Source: Oscillospiraceae bacterium (GTDB lineage: Bacteria; Bacillota; Clostridia; Oscillospirales; CAG-272). Taken from it: a stretch of 44,507 nt of DNA. A program made the translations under genes and the position numbers. Positions within the stretch are counted from its first letter, which is position 1; every line of letters starts with the position of its first letter. Shown here piece by piece: positions 32,069 to 40,641 of this stretch. The stretch lies in contig SVRS01000016.1 in assembly GCA_015064695.1 (NCBI GenBank), forward strand, positions 1 to 44,507, in the 5' to 3' direction. The notes beneath the pieces are model-generated. The model made no database searches and was not told the DNA's origin. It saw nothing but the letters and a program-made list of their open reading frames with translations.

Positions 32069-33505
32069 CTATTGCTTTGCACCCTTCTGCAAGTACTCCA
32101 ACGTCCGCTCGATCATTTTGTTTACGAGACGCGATCCGGACTTGATGCTAGAGGCAAAACTGTCGGAACTGGAGGTCAAGCCCGCGATGACCTTCTCTTC
32201 AAAACCGCCCCAGTTATAGATATGCTCCAGTTCGAAGCGTGTTTCGGAGTTGAACAGTATTTCCACGTTCTCCAGGGACTCGGGATCTCGCACGTACTTG
32301 GAGTGAAGAAGGACCTGGAAGTATTCCGGGCGCACCTTGCGGTAGGATTCGGCGGCCAGGTTTTCCAGGATCACGCCCGTCCGTTCGGTGTTGGTGGCGC
32401 TCTTGGGAATGACCATGGGTTGGATCTGATTGGTTACGAAGGAAATGTAATTCTTCTGGGCGGCATCGCGCTTGGGGAAGGGGAGCAGACCGTAATCGAA
32501 GTCTTCGTCGCGGAGAGCGCCCATCTGTCCCACACCGCAGGAAATGAAGGCTGCCTGCTGAGCGGCGAAGGTGGTGACGGGATCCCAATCCTTCGGGTTG
32601 GAAATGGCAGAATCCTTGAACAGGCTGCAGTAGGTGGACAGAACGTTCAGGTAGTTCTCGTCGAGCTTTTCAAGGGCGGGGATGCCGCTCTCATCATAGG
32701 TCAGAAGGCTGACGTCGGCACCGTGGAGAAAGCCAAACATGGTGGCAAGGGCCGTACCTGCGTAGCCATAGCGTCCCTTGTCGGTACCATCGGAGGGCAG
32801 GGACATCTCGGTGGACAGACGGATGAATTCGTGCATGGTCCAGGTCCCGTTTTTGACCATGTCGTAGAGATCCAGGCGATGCTCGTCGGTCAGTCTCTTA
32901 TTGAACAGGATAGCACTGTGGAAATCGAAGAGATACACGTTGATATCTCCAAAGGCCATGTAGGTATGCTCGTCCAGGGCAAGGTATTCGGTGGCCGTCG
33001 AGTCCCACCAGGGCTTGGAGAAGTCGAGTGCCTCGATGGTATTCAGATCGATCAAATATCCATTTGCCAGTATTTCGGTCACAGTAGTGGTGGAGTGGCT
33101 CCAAAATACGTCATACTCGTCCAGGCCTCCTGCCACACTGTTGCGCAGACGGCTTGTAGCGGCGGTCAAGGTATCCAGGTTGTTGACGAATTTAACGCCC
33201 AGGCGTTCCTCCACCGTCAACGCACGCTCGTAGATGGTGTCCTCGATGGGGGTGCCGGATCGCTCGGTCAGGACCGTGGCGGTGGCGGCAGAGGTTTCCT
33301 TGTACTGGAGCACGTTGAACTCATATCCTCCGTAGTTACCCTCGGGCAGATCAGCATAGAGCAGATCGTCGGAATTTTGGGTTTCGGCATCGGTGTTGAC
33401 GGAGGTGTTTGCATCGTTGCTGTCAGGCGTTGCGCAAGAGGTCAAGGACAGGAGCATCAGAGCGGCCAGGGAAGCGGCTAAGAATCGTTTCTTTCCTTCT
33501 TTCAT
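32069..33505 (-). CDS. ABC transporter solute-binding lipoprotein
   Basis: 478 residues. Lipoprotein signal with lipobox LTSC (Cys24), a Thr/Asn/Asp-rich linker, then a two-lobed binding-protein fold of the type used for sugars and oligosaccharides (TIYERALTVEERLGVKF; DVFWSHSTT; LFDFHSAILFNKRL; FGFLHGADVSLLTYD). The open frame reaches 33697, but the ATG at 33505 gives a clean signal peptide and has AAGGGG upstream. No permease or ATPase gene is near, so it must use transporter parts encoded elsewhere. Its own promoter is at 33543-33571. Confidence 0.85.
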   Translation of the reverse strand: MKEGKKRFLAASLAALMLLSLTSCATPDSNDANTSVNTDAETQNSDDLLYADLPEGNYGGYEFNVLQYKETSAATATVLTERSGTPIEDTIYERALTVEERLGVKFVNNLDTLTAATSRLRNSVAGGLDEYDVFWSHSTTTVTEILANGYLIDLNTIEALDFSKPWWDSTATEYLALDEHTYMAFGDINVYLFDFHSAILFNKRLTDEHRLDLYDMVKNGTWTMHEFIRLSTEMSLPSDGTDKGRYGYAGTALATMFGFLHGADVSLLTYDESGIPALEKLDENYLNVLSTYCSLFKDSAISNPKDWDPVTTFAAQQAAFISCGVGQMGALRDEDFDYGLLPFPKRDAAQKNYISFVTNQIQPMVIPKSATNTERTGVILENLAAESYRKVRPEYFQVLLHSKYVRDPESLENVEILFNSETRFELEHIYNWGGFEEKVIAGLTSSSDSFASSIKSGSRLVNKMIERTLEYLQKGAKQ

Positions 33506-33542
33506 AGAGGCAATCCCCTTTTTTTCATGGTTATTTATTATC

Positions 33543-33571
33543 AGTATATCATAACGGGAAGGATTTGTAAA
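33543..33571 (-). promoter_or_regulatory. Promoter of the solute-binding lipoprotein
   Basis: On the minus strand TTTACA (33566-33571) and TATACT (33543-33548) are 17 bases apart, 38 bases before the start codon. Confidence 0.7.
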
Positions 33572-33633
33572 GGCCCTTTTTCGATTTCGTAAAATAGCAC
33601 AAAAAACGCAAGCTGATTTTGGCGGTTTGTCCA

Positions 33634-33662
33634 TTGTCTTTTGAAGGAAAATCCTGTATAAT
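33634..33662 (+). promoter_or_regulatory. Promoter of the Gfo/Idh/MocA gene
   Basis: TTGTCT (33634-33639) and TATAAT (33657-33662) are 17 bases apart, about 50 bases before the start codon and divergent from the lipoprotein promoter 60 bases away. Confidence 0.7.
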
Positions 33663-33713
33663 AAAATTGAAAATCTCCGACGGAGAACCTCCGTCAAGAA
33701 AGGATATCATGCT

Positions 33714-34667
33714 ATGAAAGTTGCAATTTTGGGCGTTTGGCACGTCCACGCTCCCGATTATACCCGCTGCGCTCTGGAGCAGGGTGAGGTGGTGGGCTTC
33801 TTTGAGCGCGACGATGGGCTGGCCGCCGGATTTTCCTCTGCGTTCCCCATGTTGAATCGCTACGCGACCTTGGAGGATCTGCTGGCCGGGGAGGCTGAGG
33901 GCGTGATCGTTTGCTCTGCCACCTGCGACCATACGGCGGACATCATCGCCGCCGCTCGGGCAGGGAAGCATATTTTCACTGAGAAGGTACTGACTCTGAC
34001 CGACGAGGAGGCCGATCGCATCGCCGAGGTCGTGGCGGAGAGCGGCGTGACCTTCGTTATCTCTCTGTTCCAGAAGTACATCGGCTCTCACAAGACGGTC
34101 AAGGCCGTGACAGAGAGCGGTGAATTGGGAAAGATCAACTATATTCGTTTCCGTAACTGCCATTCGGGAAGCTCCTGCAACTGGCTACCGCCCCATTTCT
34201 ATCATGCCCACCAGTGTGGTGGAGGCGCTATGATCGATCTGGGTGCCCACGGTATGTATTTGATTGACTGGATCATGGGCGTGCCGACTACTGCTGTATC
34301 GGCCTTTACCCGTGCCTGCGAGCGGACCGACGTGGCTGAGAAGAACACCGACGGTGTGGAGGACAATGCGGTGACGGTCTTTACTTATCCAAACGGCGCT
34401 ATTGCCATTAACGAGACGGGCTTCGTCTCAGATTGCGAGAGCTTTGTGCTGGAGGTACACGGCGAGCGAGGGTATGTCCGCATGGAGGGCGGCCGCATCG
34501 TCAAATGCACCAATGCCACAGGTGGTCAGCCTGTGGAGGTGCCTGCCGAGGCGGGAGATCCTGCGCCTATTCAACAGTTCCTCACGGGGAATATTCTCCC
34601 CGGTTGCGGCATGAAGGAGGCGCGGGCGCTGACCCATTTGATGGTCATGGCGTATGGGAAGCATTGA
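33714..34667 (+). CDS. Gfo/Idh/MocA family NAD(P)-dependent oxidoreductase
   Basis: 317 residues. An N-terminal Rossmann fold opens with VAILGVWHVHAPDY (the usual G-x-G-x-x-G is relaxed), then GVIVCSATCDHTADI and the E-K pair in GKHIFTEKVLTL. The C-terminal substrate domain has GGGAMIDLGAHGMYLIDW, with Asp and His that normally take part in catalysis. These enzymes oxidise or reduce sugars, inositols or sugar acids in the cytoplasm. Divergently placed next to a sugar-type binding lipoprotein, which suggests sugar catabolism. The exact substrate is unknown. Confidence 0.88.
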   Translation: MKVAILGVWHVHAPDYTRCALEQGEVVGFFERDDGLAAGFSSAFPMLNRYATLEDLLAGEAEGVIVCSATCDHTADIIAAARAGKHIFTEKVLTLTDEEADRIAEVVAESGVTFVISLFQKYIGSHKTVKAVTESGELGKINYIRFRNCHSGSSCNWLPPHFYHAHQCGGGAMIDLGAHGMYLIDWIMGVPTTAVSAFTRACERTDVAEKNTDGVEDNAVTVFTYPNGAIAINETGFVSDCESFVLEVHGERGYVRMEGGRIVKCTNATGGQPVEVPAEAGDPAPIQQFLTGNILPGCGMKEARALTHLMVMAYGKH

Positions 34668-34682
34668 TTTGAATAACAATAT

Positions 34683-34716
34683 GCGGGGGGAACTTCTTGA
34701 AAGAAGTTCCCCCCGC
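34683..34716. repeat. TTCTTGAAAGAA palindrome after Gfo/Idh/MocA gene
   Basis: A perfect 34-base palindrome with GC-rich arms and the core TTCTTGAAAGAA, followed by GTCCCC. No T-tract, so it is not a standard terminator. It lies between two converging genes. Confidence 0.65.
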
Positions 34717-34757
34717 GTCCCCTTTAAGAACTGTATGAAATAGGGGGTTTATTTCTG

Positions 34758-35759
34758 TTACGTTTCCGAAGCCGTGGAGACAGGCCGCTGCAACGCCATC
34801 ACCCAAAAGTCCTCCATGTGGTTGGAGTAGGCAATTTCGTCTTGAATGGTTTCCACGTACGTAAAGCCGGCTTTTTCATAAGCGCGAATGGCTCGGCGAT
34901 TCCAAGCGGCTACTCGCAAGAGGATGCGCCCCGTATGGTTTGTCAGGGCACGTAATTCTTTCACGCATTGTGCGACGAACTCGCTTCCGGTTCCTTTTCC
35001 GCACAAATGCGGAGCCATAGACCAACCAACCCACAAGTCCGTACCGTCGAGCTGGCAGGCTACCTGTCCCAAAATCCTTTCGCCGTCCATCAAGCAGAAT
35101 TGCTCGGTGCCCCACGTGGACGTATCCATCAGCCAATCATCGGAAGCTCCCTTGAAATTATACACGTCATAGGGCGTTTCGTATACCCATGTACTGATTA
35201 TTTCAGCAGCATTTTGGTCCAGCGGCATAAGCCTTCCACTTGCAAAATCAATGCCTGAAATCGGCCTCTCATACAAATAGAGATGATTCTCGGGTGACTT
35301 TTCCTGCGTGTTCTGAAAACCCATAGCTTCCCAAAATGGTTTTCCCGTCACGGGATCCGCCGTCAGATACATACGGCTTGCGCCGTCTGCGCGGAAGAGA
35401 TTCTCCAAGCGCCGAAACATATTCCGCCCGTATCCGTTTCGGCGATGCTCCGACTTGACGTAGAATTCCATGATGTACCCATAGCCCGGCTTGATATACC
35501 CCTTGTGATCCTCATGGTCGATCTTTCCATACAGAAATCCGATGGCCTCCCCGTCCACGTAGCAGAGCTCCAGATGACGGTCGCAGGGGCCCTGCATGGC
35601 GATGATGCTGTGGATCCATTTCTGCTGAAACGGTTCCGGGAGCGGACGCTCGAGGTGCTGATTCAACTCGGCGATGTACGCGTACATCAGCATCTCAAAC
35701 ACGTGACAATGCTCTGCGTTTTCGGCAGAGACCTGCGTATACAGGATTTGTTTTTCCAT
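34758..35759 (-). CDS. Tandem GNAT acetyltransferase
   Basis: 333 residues made of two GNAT domains. The first (about 5-165) has the acetyl-CoA loop in SEHRRNGYGRNMFRRLENLF; the second (about 170-325) has GKGTGSEFVAQCVKELRAL followed by LLRVAAWNRRAIRAYEKAGF, typical of RimI/RimJ-like acetyltransferases. Such proteins transfer an acetyl group to an amine of a protein, drug or metabolite; the target is unknown. The ATG at 35759 has GGAGG seven bases upstream; the ATG two codons earlier is too close to it. The gene stands alone. Confidence 0.85.
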   Translation of the reverse strand: MEKQILYTQVSAENAEHCHVFEMLMYAYIAELNQHLERPLPEPFQQKWIHSIIAMQGPCDRHLELCYVDGEAIGFLYGKIDHEDHKGYIKPGYGYIMEFYVKSEHRRNGYGRNMFRRLENLFRADGASRMYLTADPVTGKPFWEAMGFQNTQEKSPENHLYLYERPISGIDFASGRLMPLDQNAAEIISTWVYETPYDVYNFKGASDDWLMDTSTWGTEQFCLMDGERILGQVACQLDGTDLWVGWSMAPHLCGKGTGSEFVAQCVKELRALTNHTGRILLRVAAWNRRAIRAYEKAGFTYVETIQDEIAYSNHMEDFWVMALQRPVSTASET

Positions 35760-35844
35760 TTTCATTCCTCCAAAATATGATTCGGAGGGTCAAGGCGTTT
35801 TGCCTCAAAAAGCGTGTACCCTCCACACACGGTTCATTTTATTC

Positions 35845-35872
35845 ATCATAACGTATCACCCTTTCTGTTCAA
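35845..35872 (-). promoter_or_regulatory. Weak promoter of the GNAT gene
   Basis: On the minus strand TTGAAC (35867-35872) and TATGAT (35845-35850) are 16 bases apart. Confidence 0.4.
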
Positions 35873-35881
35873 ATATTATAT

Positions 35882-36058
35882 GGGAACCTCTAAAAATTCT
35901 GCGTACGGCGAATCGGCGGAATCTTTTCCGTCATTCGTCACAAAAATTCTTCGCAGAGGATAAACTCTACGCGCGATTTTTTGTTTAGGCTGACGGAAAA
36001 TCTTCTCGCAGCCGAGCTCACTCGGCTCTCACCGCACGCAGAATATTTGGAGGCTCCC
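35882..36058. repeat. 177-base foldback (MITE-like) element
   Basis: The left end GGGAACCTCTAAAAATTC and right end GAATATTTGGAGGCTCCC are imperfect inverted repeats. The interior has further inverted pairs (CGGAATCTTTTCCG; GCCGAGCTCACTCGGC). It is homologous over its length to the element at 39831-39990 in opposite orientation. No coding potential. Confidence 0.7.
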
Positions 36059-36129
36059 ATGTTTCATCCATCCCGATCGGATGCCGAAATCAAATGGTCA
36101 AACTACCCTTACAAAGCTCTCAAGGGGAC

Positions 36130-36163
36130 GTGGGGGACACTTCTTGAAAGAAGTGTCCCCCAC
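36130..36163. repeat. TTCTTGAAAGAA palindrome after citrate synthase
   Basis: A 34-base perfect palindrome with arms GTGGGGGACAC and core TTCTTGAAAGAA. On the minus strand it follows the citrate synthase stop by 9 bases and is followed by GTCCCC, as in the copy at 34683. Confidence 0.65.
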
Positions 36164-36171
36164 AAAATATT

Positions 36172-37569
36172 TTACCCTCTCTCGTGAGGCGCCTTGAATT
36201 TTTGCGACTTGGAAATGCACTTGTAGGCGGGACGGATGATCTTACCTGCGGTCATGTACTCCTCCATGCGGTGGGCGCACCAGCCGGTGGCGCGGGCAAT
36301 GGTGAAGAGGGGCGTGTACATCTCGGTGGGAATCCCCAGCATACGATAGACCAGACCGGAGTACAGATCCACGTTGCAGCACATTTCCTGGTTCAAGCCC
36401 TTGAAGTTGCAGAAGATGTCGGGAGTCAGACGTTCGATGGACTCCAGGAGGTCGAAATCGTCGCCGTAGCCCTTTTCATAGGCCTGCTCACGGGCAAACT
36501 GCTTGAGAAGCATGGCGCGGGGATCTGACTTGGTGTAGACCGCGTGACCCATACCGTAGATCAGACCGCTGCCGTCGCCGGCCTCCTTGCGGAGGATCTT
36601 CAAGAGGAAATCGCTCAACTCACCGTCGTCCTTGGGGTTCTTCACGTTTTCCTTGATGCAGTCGAACATCTCCACCACCTTCAGGTTTGCGCCGCCGTGA
36701 CGGGGACCCTTCAGTGCGCCGATACCGCCCGCAATAGCGGAATAGGTGTCGGTGCCCGAGGAGGACAGAACGCGGGTGGTGAAGGTGGAGCAGTTACCGC
36801 CGCCATGCTCGGCGTGGATGACCAGGCAGAGATCCAACAGGTGAGCCTCGGCCTCGGTGTACTTCTTATCGGGGCGGAGGACGCGGAGAAAGTTCTCCGC
36901 GGTACTCAGGTCATCGTGAGGGTTGTGAAGGGTGAGGGACTTATTGAAGAAGGCATTGCGGTAGACCGCGTAGGACTGGGCCGCGATGACGGGCAAACGA
37001 GCCACGATCTCAATGGACTGGCGGAGCATATTATCCAGGGTCACCTCGTCGGGGTTATCGTCGTACGCGTAGAGGGAGAGGACGGCGGTTTGCAGCTTGT
37101 TCATGATGGAGCGGGAGGGCGCCTTCATGATGATGTCCTCGGTGAAGCGGGGAGGCAGGCGGCGCAAAGTGGCCAACAGGTCGTTGAACTCGGCCAGCTC
37201 GTCGGCGGTGGGCAGGTGACCGAAGAACAGGAGAAAGGTGGTTTCCTCAAAGCCGAAGCGGTTCTCTGCGACGAAATTATGGATGAGATCCCGCAGATTG
37301 TAGCCGCGGTACTCCAGGACACCCTCAACGGGATACTTGTCACCCTCGCTGACCACGTAGCCGTGGGCGCTTCCCACGCGGGTTACGCCGGCCATAACGC
37401 CGGTGCCGTCGGCCTCGCGGAGACCTCTCTTGACGCGATAGCCGTCAAAGGCAGAGCGGGGAATGGAATATGTGGTGCGAGAGGATGAGAGCAGATCGTC
37501 AAACTCCTGCTCGATGCGCTCTTCGTTTTCGTCGGATTCGTGATTGTAAATATTATGATTGAATGCCAT
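36172..37569 (-). CDS. gltA: Citrate synthase
   Basis: 465 residues. Condenses oxaloacetate and acetyl-CoA to citrate in the cytoplasm. Catalytic and binding motifs are present: VIHAEHGGGNCSTFTTRV, GALKGPRHGGANLKVVEM, GMGHAVYTKSDPRA with the key His, and a C-terminal RATGWCAHRMEEY. There is a long N-terminal part before the core (about 60 residues), as in clostridial homologues. The frame reaches 37764, but the ATG at 37569 has GGAGG six bases upstream and the extra part covers the promoter. The gene stands alone. Confidence 0.95.
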   Translation of the reverse strand: MAFNHNIYNHESDENEERIEQEFDDLLSSSRTTYSIPRSAFDGYRVKRGLREADGTGVMAGVTRVGSAHGYVVSEGDKYPVEGVLEYRGYNLRDLIHNFVAENRFGFEETTFLLFFGHLPTADELAEFNDLLATLRRLPPRFTEDIIMKAPSRSIMNKLQTAVLSLYAYDDNPDEVTLDNMLRQSIEIVARLPVIAAQSYAVYRNAFFNKSLTLHNPHDDLSTAENFLRVLRPDKKYTEAEAHLLDLCLVIHAEHGGGNCSTFTTRVLSSSGTDTYSAIAGGIGALKGPRHGGANLKVVEMFDCIKENVKNPKDDGELSDFLLKILRKEAGDGSGLIYGMGHAVYTKSDPRAMLLKQFAREQAYEKGYGDDFDLLESIERLTPDIFCNFKGLNQEMCCNVDLYSGLVYRMLGIPTEMYTPLFTIARATGWCAHRMEEYMTAGKIIRPAYKCISKSQKFKAPHERG

Positions 37570-37631
37570 AGTGAGCCTCCGTGGATGGTGCGAATTTGCC
37601 GTATGAGGCGGCGGATAAAAAGAATGGATAT

Positions 37632-37660
37632 AGTATAGCATACTTTTGAAAAATTTGCAA
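37632..37660 (-). promoter_or_regulatory. Promoter of citrate synthase
   Basis: On the minus strand TTGCAA (37655-37660) and TATACT (37632-37637) are 17 bases apart; a TGC precedes the -10. Confidence 0.7.
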
Positions 37661-37792
37661 GAGAAAAATGCAAAAATTTCAAAAAATATTAAAAAAACTG
37701 AAATTATCAGGCGTTTGCAATTTGTTTTGCATGAGTTTGACAATTTGTTTTCAAGATCGGACAAAGAATGCCCCGCCGAGGCGGGCTTGGAA

Positions 37793-38150
37793 TCACGGCT
37801 GTAATTTGGCGACCCATTCCTTCCAACGGGGGTCTGCCTGTATTTCGGGCTTTACGAGATCGTATTCCGGAACGCTCCACCAGGGCCAGTCCTCGGCAAG
37901 ACTCATGGAGGTGGTGTGCGGGTGCAGATTGTCATAGGCCTTTGCCATCACCATATCGTAGGGAACCAATCGAAGAAGGGGGCTGAGTAGAAGCGTTTTC
38001 GGATTCGCAATAGGCGGCGAATCGGTTGAATTGGACAAGAGATTGGTCAAGCGCCTCAAACGCCTCGTCCTTGCGGCCGTCCAGCCACAGGTACAGAGAA
38101 AGCAACTGGATATTTGATCTCACCGGTGTGCTTTTATTATAGCATACGTC
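37793..38150 (-). pseudogene. Frameshifted 3' remnant of a TPR-type regulator
   Basis: Two overlapping frames join into one recognisable C-terminal end. The first has LLSLYLWLDGRKDEAFEALD and FNRFAAYCESEN. After a one-base shift near 38000 the second continues with KTLLLSPLLRLVPYD, then AEDWPWWSVPEYDLV and DPRWKEWVAKLQP. This is the ending I know from HTH-plus-TPR regulators of Clostridia. There is no DNA-binding domain, no start with a Shine-Dalgarno site and no promoter, so it is a decayed remnant. Confidence 0.6.
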
Positions 38151-38227
38151 ACAGAGGAAGTCAATTATCAAATAGCTGCGGAGTAGTCAACCGTTATTTG
38201 TATTTCGAATGTTCTTGAAAAAAGGGC

Positions 38228-38265
38228 GCGGGGGAAAAACTTCTTGAAAGAAGCTTTTCCCCCGC
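38228..38265. repeat. TTCTTGAAAGAA palindrome after pyruvate kinase
   Basis: Arms GCGGGGGAAAA/TTTTCCCCCGC flank a CTTCTTGAAAGAAG core. On the minus strand it begins about 17 bases after the pyruvate kinase stop. Confidence 0.65.
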
Positions 38266-38281
38266 AAAATAATCCCCTATC

Positions 38282-39712
38282 TTACTTAATGGGCGCAGGA
38301 ACGACCTGAACCTTCAGAACGTCGGTAGTGCCGTTGTCTCCGGTGCCGCCGGCGGTGACCACCACGCGGTCGCCTACGTTGACGTAGCCGAAGCGCTTGG
38401 CGCAGTCGATGGCATGGGTGACCAGCACGTTGGTGTCGGCCTGGTAGCGGGCCTTGATGGGATACACGCCCCAGCAGAGAGAGAGCTGATTGTAGGTTTT
38501 TTCCAAGGGCGTGGCGGCCACGATGGGTTCTGCAGGACGGTACTTGGACAGATGCTGGGCGGTGTAGCCCGAGCGGGTCACGGTGAGGATCGCGGTGGCA
38601 TTCAGATCACGGGCAGTGGTACAGGCCGCATCGCAGATGGCGTTGGTGGCATCGGTATCCCGATCGTGGGAAGCGATGGCGCGGTATGCGCCGATGTCGA
38701 AGGCGTCCTTTTCGGCCTGGGCGGCAATCTTACCCATGACCTTGACCACCAGGGCGGGATGGTCACCCATAGCCGTCTCGCCCGACAGCATGACGGCAGA
38801 GGTGCCGTCGAATACGGCATTGGCCACGTCGGTGATCTCGGCACGGGTGGGGGTGGTGTTGTGGGTCATGGATTCCAGCATCTGGGTGGCGGTAATGACG
38901 ATCTTACCCGACTGGTAGCAGCGGCGTATGAACCGCTTCTGCAAACCGGGCAAGCGCTCGTAGTCAACCTCAACGCCCATGTCGCCGCGGGCCACCATGA
39001 TGCCGTTGGCGTGCTTGAGGATCTCTTCAAAGTTCTCAATGCCCTCCATGTTCTCGATCTTGGCAATGATACGGATGTTGTGGCCGCCGTAGTAGTCCAG
39101 GTAGTTGCGCATGGCGATCACGTCCTCGGCGGAGCGGACGAAGGAGGCGGCTACGTAGTCCACGTCGTTCTCTACACCGAAGCGGAGGTCAGCCATATCG
39201 GTCTCGGAGAGGTAGGGAATATCCAGGTGAACGTTGGGAATATTTACGCCCTTGCGGTTGGAGAGAGAGCCGCCGATGGTCACCTTGCAGACCACGTCGG
39301 TCTCGGTCAGCTCGGAGACGGTCATCTCCAAGCGGCCGTCATCGATGAGGACGCGGTCGCCCACCTTGAGTTGGGAGGGAAGCTCGGGATAGGTCATGGA
39401 AACGCAGGTAGTGTCACCCTCCACCTCGCGAGCGGTGAGAGTAAAGGTGTCCCCCGGATTCAGAAAAATCTTGCCGTCCTTAAAGGTACCAATACGAACC
39501 TCGGGACCCTTGGTGTCCAGCATGATGGCGGCAGGCTTACCCAATCTTTCGCGGACACGGCGGAAGGTCTCGATGACCTCCTTGTGGGAGGCATGATCAC
39601 CGTGGGAGAAGTTCAGGCGTGCGACGTTCATGCCGGCTTTCAGCATTTCGGTCATGACTTTTTCAGAGCGTGAAGCTGGGCCGATGGTACAGACGATCTT
39701 TGTTTTTAACAT
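38282..39712 (-). CDS. pyk: Pyruvate kinase
   Basis: 476 residues. Makes pyruvate and ATP from phosphoenolpyruvate and ADP, the last step of glycolysis. Motifs: KIVCTIGPASRS at the start, MNVARLNFSHGDH, MLDTKGPEVRIG, the active-site Lys in RIIAKIENMEGIENF, VARGDMGVEV, and ATQMLESMTHNTTPTRAEI with DVANAVFDGTSAVMLSGET. The C-terminal regulatory domain is complete; the extra PEP-utiliser domain seen in some Bacillus enzymes is absent. AAGGAG lies seven bases before the ATG. Single gene with its own promoter. Confidence 0.97.
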   Translation of the reverse strand: MLKTKIVCTIGPASRSEKVMTEMLKAGMNVARLNFSHGDHASHKEVIETFRRVRERLGKPAAIMLDTKGPEVRIGTFKDGKIFLNPGDTFTLTAREVEGDTTCVSMTYPELPSQLKVGDRVLIDDGRLEMTVSELTETDVVCKVTIGGSLSNRKGVNIPNVHLDIPYLSETDMADLRFGVENDVDYVAASFVRSAEDVIAMRNYLDYYGGHNIRIIAKIENMEGIENFEEILKHANGIMVARGDMGVEVDYERLPGLQKRFIRRCYQSGKIVITATQMLESMTHNTTPTRAEITDVANAVFDGTSAVMLSGETAMGDHPALVVKVMGKIAAQAEKDAFDIGAYRAIASHDRDTDATNAICDAACTTARDLNATAILTVTRSGYTAQHLSKYRPAEPIVAATPLEKTYNQLSLCWGVYPIKARYQADTNVLVTHAIDCAKRFGYVNVGDRVVVTAGGTGDNGTTDVLKVQVVPAPIK

Positions 39713-39744
39713 AGGGAGACTCCTTCGCTATTTTATTCCTATTT

Positions 39745-39773
39745 ATTATAACACATTTTTTTCGATTTGTACA
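39745..39773 (-). promoter_or_regulatory. Promoter of pyruvate kinase
   Basis: On the minus strand TATAAT (39745-39750) lies 17 bases after a poor -35, TGTACA (39768-39773). Confidence 0.6.
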
Positions 39774-39830
39774 GGGGTTTCTGCAAAAATTGTATGTTTT
39801 TTGGTTATATTAATTCTGTATTTGGTTATG

Positions 39831-39990
39831 GGGACCTCAAAATATTCAGCGTGCGGAGAGCGGCGAGAAGATTTTTTGTCAGACGAAACAAAAGTCCGCG
39901 CGCGTAGTGGAGTCTACGCGAAGGATTTTTGTGAAGTATGACGGAAAAGATTCCGTCGATTCTCCATGCGATGAATTTTTAGAGGTTCCC
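39831..39990. repeat. 160-base foldback (MITE-like) element, inverted copy
   Basis: Ends GGGACCTCAAAATATTC and GAATTTTTAGAGGTTCCC. Read on the minus strand it aligns with the element at 35882-36058, sharing CGGAATCTTTTCCGTCAT and the CACAAAAAT...TTCGC block. No coding potential. Confidence 0.7.
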
Positions 39991-40015
39991 TTATATCAAA
40001 TATGGAATGAGGTCG

Positions 40016-40552
40016 TTACTGTCGGGGATATTCGTTCGTTGCGGGCATTTGAGCCATGGCCAGGCGGTTCCAGGTGATGCGATCCACCCGTCCGTTTTCG
40101 GGGAGACGGTGGATTCTTTGGAAATCGCGGACGGCTTTTTCTGTGATCTCACCGAAAACTCCGTCGATGGGGAGTTGCTCGGCATCCTCACCGTACAAGG
40201 TGATGATATCCCGCAGAAGGAGTTGAATCACCGCTACGTAGATATTCTCGTCTCTGCGGCCCACCGAAAAGTCAGCGGGATGGCGGGGGAATATGTAGAC
40301 GGGATTGGGGCGAGTGCGCTCCTCCACGGAGGCAAGGTACTCGTTGAATAGCCTGGCCCAGGTCTCTGCATCCGCGACGCCCGTGATGGGGAGGCCGTAT
40401 TTGCGTTGGAATGCCTCCAGGGAGTCACGGGTCTCCGGTCCGAAGATCCCATCCTCGTCCACCGTGGGGATATCCCTGTCAAAACGCGAAAGCTGACGGA
40501 GATATCGCTGTAAATTGAAAATCGCTTGTGTCTCGTAGGGTAAAGCTGCCAT
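40016..40552 (-). CDS. Peptidoglycan-binding protein (two PG_binding_1 domains)
   Basis: 178 residues with no signal peptide. Two peptidoglycan-binding domains are seen: residues about 10-70 (LQRYLRQLSRFDRDIPTVDE, DGIFGPETRDSLEAFQRKYG) and about 110-172 (PIDGVFGEITEKAVRDFQRI, DRITWNRL). No catalytic domain is present. The ATG at 40552 has AAGGA seven bases upstream. It lies 89 bases after a SleC-like gene on the same strand, so a role in spore cortex or spore coat binding is likely. Confidence 0.85.
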   Translation of the reverse strand: MAALPYETQAIFNLQRYLRQLSRFDRDIPTVDEDGIFGPETRDSLEAFQRKYGLPITGVADAETWARLFNEYLASVEERTRPNPVYIFPRHPADFSVGRRDENIYVAVIQLLLRDIITLYGEDAEQLPIDGVFGEITEKAVRDFQRIHRLPENGRVDRITWNRLAMAQMPATNEYPRQ

Positions 40553-40641
40553 AATCAGATCCTTTCTATCCGGTTCGATCGAAACCCGAGGGGCTGTTCT
40601 ATTTTGTCCGCCGGGCAAGCTTCATACACCCAGTGGGTGAT

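Noticed and set aside
36052..36172. Short plus-strand frames between GNAT and citrate synthase
   Set aside because: Fall in the foldback element and the palindrome; no coding signs.
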